From contig JAEDAG010000004.1 in NCBI GenBank assembly GCA_017309015.1, positions 1-64,000 of the forward strand: a DNA stretch of 64,000 nt, read 5' to 3'. Position 1 is the stretch's first letter; each line of letters opens with the position of its first letter. The translations under genes were made by a program, and so were the position numbers. Shown in pieces: positions 9,445-17,035 of the stretch. The notes under the pieces are model-generated. The model saw only the letters and a program-made list of their open reading frames with translations. It was not told the origin of the DNA and ran no database searches. The DNA comes from Faecalicatena absiana. GTDB taxonomy: Bacteria; Bacillota; Bacilli; Lactobacillales; Lactobacillaceae.

Positions 9445-9510
9445 TTAACCTAGATTTTACAAACCTCTTAATTATCCGTCATAGTCAAAGCATAGGGACT
9501 AAACTATAAT
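9445..9510 (+). promoter_or_regulatory. PhoP-box array and -10 upstream of phoP
   Basis: Three hexamers sit at exact 11-bp intervals: TTAACC (9445-9450), TTTACA (9456-9461), CTTAAT (9467-9472). A consensus -10 TATAAT lies at 9505-9510 without a clear -35, as expected of an activator-dependent promoter. This suggests phoPR is autoregulated and shares its control with pstS. Confidence 0.65.
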
Positions 9511-9544
9511 TAAACGTGACAGATAGATTAAGGGGTTTTTATTT

Positions 9545-10225
9545 ATGTTAGAAATTTGGTGTGTTGAAGACGATGAGAGCATCCGTGAAATTGAAATGTA
9601 TACTCTCCAGACGATGAATTTTAAGACACGGGGCTTTGAGGATGGGGAATCCTTCTTCAAGGCATTGAAAGAAAAGAAACCGGACTTGGTAATCTTGGAC
9701 CTGATGCTGCCAGATGAAGACGGCAGCGACATTTTGCGCCGGATCCGCGGCAATTCCGCGACTAAGGAACTGCCAGTGATTATCGCCAGCGCGAAAACGG
9801 CGGAATATGACAAGGTCAAGAACCTGGATTCCGGTGCCGACGACTATCTGACCAAGCCATTCGGGATGATGGAAATGGTCTCACGGGTCAAGGCGGTTCT
9901 GAGAAGAACCCAGCGCCGCGAGGAAAAGGACAGAATCGAGAGAGATGGGATCAAGATCCTGCTCAAGCGCCATGAAGTCTTTGTTGATGGCGAGGAAATT
10001 GAGCTGACCTTGAAGGAATACGGCTTGCTGAAGCTCTTGATCACCCATCCAGAGACTGTCTTTTCCCGGGAGGAGATCATGGATCAGATCTGGGAAACCG
10101 GTTTTTACGGTGAAACCCGCACGGTGGACGTTCACGTAAGAACCTTGAGACAGAAATTGGGTAAGGCTGGCAAGCATATCGAGACGGTGCGGGGTGTCGG
10201 TTATCGCTACCATGAAGGGAATTAA
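9545..10225 (+). CDS. phoP: Phosphate-regulon response regulator, OmpR/PhoB family
   Basis: 226 residues. Receiver domain with acidic cluster EDD at 8-10, phosphoacceptor Asp52 (VILDLMLPD) and the conserved Lys in LTKPFG. The C-terminal winged-helix DNA-binding domain contains LTLKEYGLLKLL and VDVHVRTLRQKLG...VRGVGYRY. It should bind the TTWACA repeats upstream of pstS and of itself. It ends at the base where phoR starts. The regulator is named from its position beside pst-phoU. Confidence 0.9.
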   Translation: MLEIWCVEDDESIREIEMYTLQTMNFKTRGFEDGESFFKALKEKKPDLVILDLMLPDEDGSDILRRIRGNSATKELPVIIASAKTAEYDKVKNLDSGADDYLTKPFGMMEMVSRVKAVLRRTQRREEKDRIERDGIKILLKRHEVFVDGEEIELTLKEYGLLKLLITHPETVFSREEIMDQIWETGFYGETRTVDVHVRTLRQKLGKAGKHIETVRGVGYRYHEGN

Positions 10226-11862
10226 TGTTTAAAAGAATTTTTCGGGCGATCTTCGCGTCAACGACTCTGGTTCTGCTGGTGTCCGTTGCCTTAAGCGTAT
10301 TGTCCTTGAGCATTGATTTTGACAATACTGAGGTTGGCACCTTGACTTCACAGGCTGATCTGGCCGCGGCTGGGGTCAATGCCGGCGGAGTCAAGTACTT
10401 GAAGGAACTGAAGGGAGAAAACTACCGGGTCACGTGGATTGCCAAGGATGGGAAAGTCCTCTTTGACAATGAAGAGAACCCCAAGAAGATGGGCAATCAC
10501 TCCCACCGCAAGGAAGTGGCGGAGGCCATGAAGAAGGGGAAGGGCGAGAGCGAGCGCTTCAGCACCACGCTGTCGACCGTGACCCATTATTATGCCGAGC
10601 GCCTTAAGGATGGCAGCGTCATCCGCGTGGCGATGACGCGGAATACGATGCTGCTGGCCTTGCTGCACCTGATCTCTCCACTCTTGATCATCTTGCTCGG
10701 GGCCACGGCCATTTCCTGGCTCTTGGGCAAGAAAATCTCTAAGACGATCGTGGAGCCATTGAACAGCCTGGATCTGGACCACCCGCTGGAAAGCTCCAAT
10801 TACGAGGAAATCAAGCCTTTGCTTACGCGACTTGACAGTCAGAACAAGCAGATCTCCGACCAGATGGAGCAGCTCCACCACCGCGAGAAGGAGTTCAAGA
10901 CGGTCACGGATGCCATGCAGGAAGGGCTGATCCTGATTGACTTGGATGACAAGATTCTGCTGTCAAATCCTGCCGTAATGACCTTGCTGGACTTGGATGA
11001 CAACTCCAAGCTGCCTGAAGACGTGAAAAAGATCGTCAACAAGAACAACCGGACTGAACATGCTGAAGGAATTATTAAGCGTCATGGCCGCAGCATCCAG
11101 GTCAGCGCCAGTCCAATTACCAGCCGGAAAGTCCTTAAGGGGACTTCAATCCTGGTCGTGGACGTGACTGAAGAATACCATGAAGCCCAGATCCGCCGTG
11201 AATTTACGGCGAATGTCTCCCACGAGTTGAAGACGCCGCTGCAGTCAATCATGGGCTCGGCAGAGCTGCTGGAAAACCACTTGGTCAAAGAAGAAGACAA
11301 GGACAAGTTCTACCAGAAGATCCATGCTTCATCCTCACAGCTGCTGACCTTGATTGATGACATCATCCGCTTGTCCCACCTTGATGAAATGCAACAGGTT
11401 GAAGAACGGCGGATCGACTTGAAAGGGCCGACTCAAGAGGCAATTGATGCCTTGCAGAGCTCCTTTGAGCGCCACAACGTGACGCTGGTGGCTAAGCTGG
11501 AGTCGGTTTACGTCACGGCCAACTTCCGCCTGCTGTATGAGATCGCTTATAACCTGATTGACAATGCCATTCGCTACAACAAGCCAGGCGGCCATGTCAA
11601 AGTGACGGTTGGCGAGCGGGACGGACACGCGGTCTTAGAGGTTGCGGACAATGGGATTGGCGTGCCCGCCGAAGCCCAGCAGCGGATCTTTGAGCGCTTC
11701 TACCGGGTTGACAAGAGCCACAGCCGCAAGACTGGCGGGACCGGTCTAGGCTTGTCGATCGTCAAGCACGCGACTGAGCAGTGCCATGGTACAATCAAGC
11801 TGTTCAGCGAATTGGGCAAGGGCTCGGTCTTTACGGCCACCTTCCCAATCACGCGCCAGTAG
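10225..11862 (+). CDS. phoR: Phosphate-regulon sensor histidine kinase
   Basis: 545 residues. Two membrane segments (about 10-30 and 148-168) flank a short extracellular domain. A PAS domain follows (about 225-320: MQEGLILIDLDDKILLSNPA). The HisKA dimerisation box has the phosphoaccepting His333 in VSHELKTPLQSI. The HATPase domain carries N-box NLIDNAIRYN, VADNGIGVP and GGTGLGLSI. It autophosphorylates and passes phosphate to PhoP. Its start overlaps the end of phoP by one base, so the pair is co-translated. A strong terminator follows. Confidence 0.92.
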   Translation: MFKRIFRAIFASTTLVLLVSVALSVLSLSIDFDNTEVGTLTSQADLAAAGVNAGGVKYLKELKGENYRVTWIAKDGKVLFDNEENPKKMGNHSHRKEVAEAMKKGKGESERFSTTLSTVTHYYAERLKDGSVIRVAMTRNTMLLALLHLISPLLIILLGATAISWLLGKKISKTIVEPLNSLDLDHPLESSNYEEIKPLLTRLDSQNKQISDQMEQLHHREKEFKTVTDAMQEGLILIDLDDKILLSNPAVMTLLDLDDNSKLPEDVKKIVNKNNRTEHAEGIIKRHGRSIQVSASPITSRKVLKGTSILVVDVTEEYHEAQIRREFTANVSHELKTPLQSIMGSAELLENHLVKEEDKDKFYQKIHASSSQLLTLIDDIIRLSHLDEMQQVEERRIDLKGPTQEAIDALQSSFERHNVTLVAKLESVYVTANFRLLYEIAYNLIDNAIRYNKPGGHVKVTVGERDGHAVLEVADNGIGVPAEAQQRIFERFYRVDKSHSRKTGGTGLGLSIVKHATEQCHGTIKLFSELGKGSVFTATFPITRQ

Positions 11863-11871
11863 AGCATAAGA

Positions 11872-11906
11872 AAAGCCAAGCAAAATTGTTTTGCTTGGCT
11901 TTTTTG
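11872..11906 (+). terminator. Terminator of phoPR
   Basis: AAAGCCAAGCAAAA and TTTTGCTTGGCTTT form a long stem followed by a T-run, just after the phoR stop. Confidence 0.9.
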
Positions 11907-12016
11907 TTGCTGATTTTCTGCTGTTATACCGCTTCAATAACGTTGCTTATATTTGCTTGTCTAATCTGCTTGGCTAAACATGATTGCCATTTGCTACTGA
12001 AAACGGTTCGCGTAAA

Positions 12017-12991
12017 TTAGTTGTCGTAGGAGACAGACAGCTGCTTGTTCAACTTATAGATTGACAGCTTGCCGCCATCCAGGTCAACCTTGTGCATGTC
12101 GATGGCGTGAATGTCTGAGTTGCCGTAGGTCGTGTAGTAGAAGATGCCCTTGTCCTGGTTCATGCAGGATGAGTAGATCGTGTATTCGTACTTGCCTGGG
12201 GTGACTTCGCATAAGCCCTTGACTTGCTCGACTGAGCCCAGGATCTTGAAGAACTGGTTGATTGAGCTGAGCTCATCGTCATCGCACATGCTGTTGTACT
12301 TGGTAAAGACGGCGCGGACGAAGCGGGACTTGCTGGACAAGTCGCCTGGCAGGCCTAAGCCGGCCATCCCGCGGGAGTACTCGTGCAGGCTGACCCCATT
12401 GCCAAACTTGTGCTCAAGCGGGTGGGCTGAGATGGCGTAGTAGTCATTCAAGTCGTACATTTGAATTGGGAATGGCGGGTTGTTGGTCATGACGCCAACC
12501 GGGTTGTCGTAGACGTTCAAGCCTTCCTTGGTTGACTCAACTACGATGCTCTTTTCCTTGTCAGCGATGATCCAGTGCAGGGTAGCAGTTGGAAAATCAG
12601 CTGAGAAGACTTCAGCGGAAACGCTCACGTTTTCCAAAAGCTTCTTGGCTTCGTCAACGGTCTTGGCTTGTCCCAAGATGTAGGGAATCATCTCAAAAGA
12701 AGCGATGTTGTTCTTGCCGTCAATGTCGGCGAAGTAGTGGGCGTTGTCTGGGAAGTTCAAGCCAGCCATGCCCAAGCCTGCCTCATTGATGGCGTCATAG
12801 TAGAGCGGATAGTCTTCAACGACGGTTGCCATCCCGATCATGGCGTAGTGGCTGCTTAAATCGTCCACCTTGCGCATTGGAAACTTGAAGTTCCGTGGGG
12901 TGATGGTCACCGTTTCGTTGTATGAGAAGTCCAGGTCCAAATTGCGGCCAAAATAGTGGTCTTTAGTAGCAAAAGTAATTGCAGTACACAT
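12017..12991 (-). CDS. bsh: Bile salt hydrolase (choloylglycine hydrolase family)
   Basis: 324 residues, the normal length. The N-terminal nucleophile Cys2 (MCTAITF) becomes the catalytic residue after Met removal. YFGRNLDLDFSYNE carries the Arg and Asp of the active site. NEAGLGMAGLNFP, DNPVGVMTNNPPF, YSRGMAGLGLPGDLSS and SRFVRA are the conserved Ntn-hydrolase blocks with the active-site Asn and Arg. KGLCEVTPGKYEYTIYSSC is typical of bile salt hydrolases rather than penicillin V acylases. It deconjugates glyco- or tauro-bile salts in the cytoplasm. A Shine-Dalgarno GGGAGG lies upstream of the ATG. It stands alone between phoPR and the IS605 element, with no visible transporter. Confidence 0.9.
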   Translation of the reverse strand: MCTAITFATKDHYFGRNLDLDFSYNETVTITPRNFKFPMRKVDDLSSHYAMIGMATVVEDYPLYYDAINEAGLGMAGLNFPDNAHYFADIDGKNNIASFEMIPYILGQAKTVDEAKKLLENVSVSAEVFSADFPTATLHWIIADKEKSIVVESTKEGLNVYDNPVGVMTNNPPFPIQMYDLNDYYAISAHPLEHKFGNGVSLHEYSRGMAGLGLPGDLSSKSRFVRAVFTKYNSMCDDDELSSINQFFKILGSVEQVKGLCEVTPGKYEYTIYSSCMNQDKGIFYYTTYGNSDIHAIDMHKVDLDGGKLSIYKLNKQLSVSYDN

Positions 12992-13179
12992 CTTATTAAT
13001 AACCTCCCTAAAAGTAATACATTTGATGAATTCCTTTTCACTGACTATTGTAGTTCCTCAATATTGACTTGTTAAGCATAGTTTTTCTAAATTTTTCCTA
13101 CGATCCATAAAAGATAATTAATAATTTCCCAAGGGATTGACGTGGCTGGCGAGAACTGCTACATTGACAGCAGATGACA

Positions 13180-13440
13180 TGCTCCCCCGACCAAGGTCGG
13201 GGGTTTCTTTATAGGCTAGTGCTCACGCGCAGCCTACAGCTTCTGAGAACAACCAACTTATTCTTGCAAGCAGGATTGGCCGAAGTCAAGCCTGCTTTTT
13301 TACTGGTTCTGTCCAGCAAGCTGAACAGCAGTACAAAAACAGAGGTTAGTCTATTTATCACGGAAGTGCCCCCTCCGACGATTCCGCCAAGCCGCATTCA
13401 CTGCTGTTTGACGGTACGATGTTTTGCTTGCCCAGCTCTC
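13180..13440 (-). ncRNA. Candidate TnpB guide RNA (omega/reRNA) scaffold
   Basis: TnpB nucleases use an RNA made from the 3' end of tnpB through the right end of the element, with the guide lying just outside. The 260 bp after the tnpB stop contain no ORF and carry foldbacks: GCAGG...CCTGC around 13270-13296 and the right-end hairpin 13184-13203. The guide would be the first bases beyond the right end, roughly below 13172 on the minus strand. The RNA is inferred from family knowledge, not from a covariance model. Confidence 0.35.
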
Positions 13441-14619
13441 TCAGAGCTGGGCAAGTCCTTTAAGCAAAATATTGATTGATGCATTGACGTCACGGTCATG
13501 ATGCGCCTTGCAGAATGGGCAGTCCCATTCCCGCACTGACAGTGGCTTCTTGCCCGTATCCTTGCCGCATTTTGAGCAGATTCGGCTGGTGTATGCTGGA
13601 TTGACCTTGATGAGGATCTTTCCGTACTTCTTGCACTTGTATTCCAGCATGGCACGAAATCTGCCCCAGCTTTGACGCAGAATTGAGCGGGCAAGGTGGT
13701 GATTCTTCGTCATGTTCTTGATCTTGAGATCTTCAATGACAATGACGTCGTATTTCTTTACCAGCTGATCCGTGATCTTGTGCAGATAGTCATCGCGCTG
13801 ATTTGTGATGCGGCTCATATAGCGGTTCTTGGCGACATTGGCTTTCTGCCAGTTGCGATAGTCAGACAGGCTTTTTGCGCCAAGAACCTTTTTGTTGGCG
13901 TCCTGCTGCGACTTAACCAAAGCCAAATGACGGCGCTTGGATGACTTGCTCTGCCAGATTTCTGCTTGTTTCTCGCAGTAATCTGATGAAAACTTGTCAA
14001 ACTTTCTGCCGTCTGACAGGATGGCCAAGTGCGTCAGCCCCACGTCAATGCCAACCGCCTTGCCAGTCTTTGGCAGGAAGGCGGTCTTTTTCTCCACGAT
14101 GAGAGAAAGCCAATAGCGCCCGCAAGCATCGACGCTGATCGTGTAGCGCTTGATCTTGCCGTCGATGACGCCGGTTTTCGATGATCTGACTCTTCTCAGC
14201 TTCGGCAAGAACATAGTTCTTTTGCCCATGATCCGGATGCCGGACGACTTGCCAGTATATGACTGCTTGGCGCTATGCTTTGAGTGGAAGCGGGGCTTGC
14301 GTCTTGTTCCGGCAAAGAATGCCTCCCAGGCATCGCTGATGTTCTTGGTCACGATTTGGAAGCTGGAGCTGTCGCTTGCCTTGAGGAATGGATATTCGTT
14401 CTTCAAGGCGGGAAGCAGATTGTTAAGATCGAATTCCGTTAACAATTTTGATTTCTTGTTGTTCTTGTAGCGTTCCTGATAGAGGCTGACAAGCTGATTC
14501 CAGAGGAAGCGGTCATTGCCAAAGAACTGTCTAAGTTTGGCTTGTTGCACGAGAGTCGGGTACAATCTGATTTTTACTCCATATTCCGGCAGATCTGACT
14601 TGCGCTTGCGTATTGCCAT
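13441..14619 (-). CDS. tnpB: TnpB RNA-guided nuclease
   Basis: 392 residues, full length. N-terminal HTH/OrfB region starting YGVKIRLYPT, central part AFFAGTRRKPRFHSK, then a split RuvC nuclease: first Asp in GIDVGLTHLAI, Glu in VIVIEDLKIKNM, last Asp in HDRDVNAS. A zinc ribbon with CSKCG and CPFC lies between the last two. All catalytic and zinc residues are present, so it should be an active DNA nuclease of the Cas12-ancestor class, guided by RNA from its own 3' end. It keeps or restores the element at its donor site. It lies 22 bp after tnpA. Confidence 0.92.
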   Translation of the reverse strand: MAIRKRKSDLPEYGVKIRLYPTLVQQAKLRQFFGNDRFLWNQLVSLYQERYKNNKKSKLLTEFDLNNLLPALKNEYPFLKASDSSSFQIVTKNISDAWEAFFAGTRRKPRFHSKHSAKQSYTGKSSGIRIMGKRTMFLPKLRRVRSSKTGVIDGKIKRYTISVDACGRYWLSLIVEKKTAFLPKTGKAVGIDVGLTHLAILSDGRKFDKFSSDYCEKQAEIWQSKSSKRRHLALVKSQQDANKKVLGAKSLSDYRNWQKANVAKNRYMSRITNQRDDYLHKITDQLVKKYDVIVIEDLKIKNMTKNHHLARSILRQSWGRFRAMLEYKCKKYGKILIKVNPAYTSRICSKCGKDTGKKPLSVREWDCPFCKAHHDRDVNASINILLKGLAQL

Positions 14620-14641
14620 GTCGCTTCCTCCTTTCTAGCGT

Positions 14642-15109
14642 TTAGTGAAACGGTCTATTCCATTGCGTCTCAATGTATTTCTTGACGACAGCTTCGGTTG
14701 TCACTCCAATGCTTCCTGCGTAATAGCTCGGTGACCAGACGTGACCACCCCAGAAGTATTCCTTCATCGTTTCCGGGTACTTTTCAAAAAGCCACTTGGC
14801 CGTAATGCCTTTGAGCTTCTTGACGATATTTGTCACGCTCTCTTTGGGTTTGGCAGACAGCAGAATATGCACGTGAGTTGGCATTATTTCCAAAGCCTTG
14901 ACCGTATACTCATTCTCATGGCAGATCTGCAGGATCTTGTCCTTGAGTGAATCGACAACAATCGGATTAGCCAAGGCTTGATTGCGATACTTGGTACACC
15001 AGACGATGTGGTAATTGAGGTTGTATGCGTAGCCTCATCCATGGGTGATATCTGGCTCATCATTCCTGAATTCGTATTTAACTATATGAGTTGCACCTTC
15101 TTCCAGCAT
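14642..15109 (-). pseudogene. tnpA: TnpA (HUH Y1 transposase) with in-frame TGA at codon 25
   Basis: Reading from the ATG at 15109 gives MLEEGATHIV... up to codon 24, then TGA (15037-15035), then GYAYNLNYHIVWCTKYR and the rest of a normal 155-residue Y1 transposase in the same frame. The HUH motif (MPTHVHILLS) and the nucleophilic Tyr (VVKKYIETQ) remain. YNLNYHIVW, the first strand of the fold, lies just after the stop. No good start follows the TGA early enough. The TTG at 14974 would lose that strand. The gene is probably dead, or depends on TGA read-through. Confidence 0.8.
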
Positions 15110-15131
15110 TTGCAGTCCTTTAGCTATTTAT

Positions 15132-15159
15132 ATTATATCGCACATCGAACTAATGTTCA
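15132..15159 (-). promoter_or_regulatory. tnpA promoter with GAAC-N4-GTTC palindrome
   Basis: On the minus strand TGAACA (15159-15154) and TATAAT (15137-15132) are 16 bp apart. The -35 lies inside GAACTAATGTTC (15147-15158), which has the core of the Gram-positive LexA/DinR box. It may equally be the left-end foldback bound by TnpA. Confidence 0.4.
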
Positions 15160-15177
15160 CGAGCTAAAGCAAAAAAA

Positions 15178-15226
15178 GAGGGCGATTCAGCTCGGCATTG
15201 AAATGCCAAGTTTTCTCGCCCTCAAC
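15178..15226 (-). repeat. Foldback at the left border of the IS605 element
   Basis: GAGGGCGA pairs with TCGCCCTC, enclosing GGCATT-GAA-ATGCC. Read on the minus strand it is followed by seven T, so it can act as a terminator that shields the element from outside transcription. It may lie just outside the element. Confidence 0.5.
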
Positions 15227-15340
15227 GTAAATCAGGAAAGAAGGGGTTCCATTGCGTTTCTAATCTTGCTATTTCATAGTCGTTGCTTGAATTAAATAGG
15301 CACTGCCATTTTGACAGAACTGTTTTTTCAAGGGGGTACT

Positions 15341-15400
15341 ATGCACTTATGCAAGATTGGACCTGTGGGACTGCTCCAGCAGAAGTCTGTACTTGGATAA
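15341..15400 (+). CDS. Leader peptide of the ABC-F gene
   Basis: A 19-codon ORF (MHLCKIGPVGLLQQKSVLG) with a strong Shine-Dalgarno AAGGGGG four bases upstream. Its last codons and stop (TAA at 15398-15400) lie inside the terminator hairpin 15383-15410. This is the geometry of ribosome-mediated attenuation, in which stalling on the leader prevents terminator formation. Such leaders are known for several antibiotic-responsive ABC-F genes. The function is inferred from architecture only. Confidence 0.6.
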   Translation: MHLCKIGPVGLLQQKSVLG

Positions 15401-15425
15401 GTGCGGACTTTTTTCTTTGCTGGAG
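15374..15425 (+). promoter_or_regulatory. Attenuator and SD-sequestering helix before the ABC-F gene
   Basis: A 12-bp stem AAGTCTGTACTT/AAGTGCGGACTT (15383-15394 with 15399-15410, two G-U pairs) is followed by T6 at 15409-15414: an intrinsic terminator 20 bp before the gene. In addition CTCCAGCA (15374-15381) is fully complementary to TGCTGGAG (15418-15425), which contains the Shine-Dalgarno of the ABC-F gene. The leader can therefore control both transcription and translation. The site for TTGACA at 15311-15316 has no well-spaced -10, so the promoter is not placed. Confidence 0.65.
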
Positions 15426-15431
15426 GTTTTT

Positions 15432-16940
15432 ATGCCAACAATTTCAATCAATCAGCTGACTTTTGCATACCCAGACCAAGCTGAAAATCTGTTCGCCGGT
15501 TTAACCGTTAATCTTGACACATCCTGGAAGCTGGCCTTAGTTGGCCGCAATGGCCGGGGGAAGACCACCCTGCTGAAAATCATTGCTGGCTGCTTGGGCG
15601 ATCTGCCGGCGGTCAGGACCAGCGTGGCTTGCAGCTATTATCCATTGACCGTGCGGCACCCAGATGATTTGGCTTGGAATGCTCTGCAGGAGGGCCGGAA
15701 TCTGACCCAGTGGCGCGTGGAAAAAGAGCTGGGCAAGCTGGGCCTGGATGCCAGCCTGCTCTGGCAGCCATTTGCCAGCTTAAGCGGGGGCGAGCGCAGC
15801 AAGCTTTTGCTGGCGGCTTGCTTCAGCGAGCCCGATGCCTTCGTGCTCTTGGATGAGCCCAACAACCACCTGGACCTGGCCAGCCGCCAGCAGGTGGCCC
15901 AGTATCTGCGCGAGGCCAAGCAGGGCTACATCGTCGTCAGCCATGACCGTGCCTTTTTGAATCAGGTCAGCGACCACGTGCTGGCCCTTGAGAACCAGCA
16001 GGTGCACCTCTACCGGGATGACTTTGCCGGATACGAGCAGACCAAGAAGGACCGGGACGGCTTTAACCAGGCCAAGGACCGCAAGCTGCGCCGGGAGATC
16101 AAGGAGCTGGACCGCAGCCAAAAGCGGCTGGCTGCCTTTGCCAATCAGGCTGAGCGGGGAGTCAGGGTCAAGAAAGGGGCTACGGCGGCGGAGAAGGCCG
16201 AGCTGAGGGACAAGGGCTTTTTGTCCAAGCGGGCGGCCAAAGTCATGAAGCGGTCAAAGAACGTGGCCCGCCGCAAAGAGGACCAGCTGGCGGAAAAACA
16301 GGGCCTGCTGGCCAATATTGAAAAGACCCCGGCCTTGGACCTGAATTTCGTGCCGGACTATCATCAAAAGCTGCTGGAGATTGAGCACCTAAGCTTGCGG
16401 ATCGCGGGCAAGGACCTGTTCACGGATTTGTCCCTGCAGGTCAAAAAGCAGGGGGTCATCGCCCTGGTTGGTCCAAACGGCTCTGGCAAGTCAATCCTGT
16501 TCAAGGAAATCCTCGCTAAACAGCCGCTGGTTAACCGGACTGGCCGTCTGGAACTGGCCAGCGGGCTCAAGATCAGCTATTTGAGCCAGGACAGCCTGAA
16601 CTTTGCTGGCAGCTTGCCCGCTTTTGCCAAGAAGATGCATCTGAACTATTCGGCCCTGTTAAACCAGCTCAGGAAGCTGGGCTTTGCCAGAGAAAGCTTT
16701 AATCTGCCCTTGCAAGAGCTGAGCCAGGGGCAAAAAAAGCGGGTGGCCTTGGCCAAGTCACTGGTTGAAGAGGCCAACCTCTACCTGTGGGATGAGCCGG
16801 CAAATTACCTGGATTTGTTCAACCAAGACCAGTTGGTCAAGCTATTGCAGGAGCAGCAGCCAGCCATGCTGCTGGTCGACCACGACCAGGCTTTGCTTCA
16901 AGCGGTTGCCAGCCAGATCGTGCATTTGCCTGAAGCTTAA
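15432..16940 (+). CDS. ABC-F ATPase, probable ribosome-protection protein
   Basis: 502 residues, two ABC domains and no membrane helices, as in ABC-F proteins. The first domain has GRNGRGKTT, LSGGERSK and LLDEPNNHLDL. The second has GPNGSGKS, LSQGQKKR and LWDEPANYLDL. The linker is long and basic (about 230-310: KRLAAFANQ, KKGATAAEK, KRAAKVMKRSKNVARR), the part that reaches into the ribosome. The opening ISINQLTFAYPDQAENLFAGL and WKLALVGRNGRGKTT resemble the Lsa/Vga group, which displaces lincosamide, streptogramin A and pleuromutilin drugs. Actual resistance is not shown. The ATG at 15432 is chosen for its TGGAGG. The frame upstream of it belongs to the leader. Confidence 0.85.
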   Translation: MPTISINQLTFAYPDQAENLFAGLTVNLDTSWKLALVGRNGRGKTTLLKIIAGCLGDLPAVRTSVACSYYPLTVRHPDDLAWNALQEGRNLTQWRVEKELGKLGLDASLLWQPFASLSGGERSKLLLAACFSEPDAFVLLDEPNNHLDLASRQQVAQYLREAKQGYIVVSHDRAFLNQVSDHVLALENQQVHLYRDDFAGYEQTKKDRDGFNQAKDRKLRREIKELDRSQKRLAAFANQAERGVRVKKGATAAEKAELRDKGFLSKRAAKVMKRSKNVARRKEDQLAEKQGLLANIEKTPALDLNFVPDYHQKLLEIEHLSLRIAGKDLFTDLSLQVKKQGVIALVGPNGSGKSILFKEILAKQPLVNRTGRLELASGLKISYLSQDSLNFAGSLPAFAKKMHLNYSALLNQLRKLGFARESFNLPLQELSQGQKKRVALAKSLVEEANLYLWDEPANYLDLFNQDQLVKLLQEQQPAMLLVDHDQALLQAVASQIVHLPEA

Positions 16941-16944
16941 TCTT

Positions 16945-16972
16945 TTTGCTGAAAGCGCTTGTATTCTATAAT
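16945..16972 (+). promoter_or_regulatory. Promoter of ABC-FtsX operon with cre-like sequence
   Basis: TTTGCT (16945-16950), 16 bp, TATAAT (16967-16972). The spacer holds TGAAAGCGCTTG, which partly matches the CcpA cre consensus. Moderate support. Confidence 0.4.
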
Positions 16973-17035
16973 TGAGTCAGCAGACAAAATGCTCGTTTGC
17001 TTTTTGGCATAATCTATTCAAAGCAGGTGAGGAAA

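Larger units (their letters stand above)
13170..15230 (-). mobile_element. IS200/IS605-family element (tnpA-tnpB)
   Basis: The element reads on the minus strand: left end, tnpA (broken), tnpB (intact), right end. The right end has the strong subterminal hairpin CCCCCGACC-AA-GGTCGGGGG (13184-13203) typical of these elements. The left end contains GAAC-TAAT-GTTC (15147-15158) and a larger foldback (15178-15226). This family moves as single strands and makes no target duplication, so the borders cannot be read exactly from sequence. They are estimates. Confidence 0.75.

Noticed and set aside
13184..13296. CRISPR-like or repeated-array structure near tnpB
   Set aside because: Only single hairpins, no repeated units with spacers. 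No CRISPR array was seen anywhere in the window.
13174..13479. Plus-strand ORF of 101 codons across the IS605 right end
   Set aside because: It lacks a ribosome site and spans the right-end hairpin and the tnpB 3' end; low-complexity translation.
15311..15316. TTGACA as -35 of the ABC-F leader promoter
   Set aside because: No -10 at usable distance; the next fitting hexamer would overlap the leader start codon.
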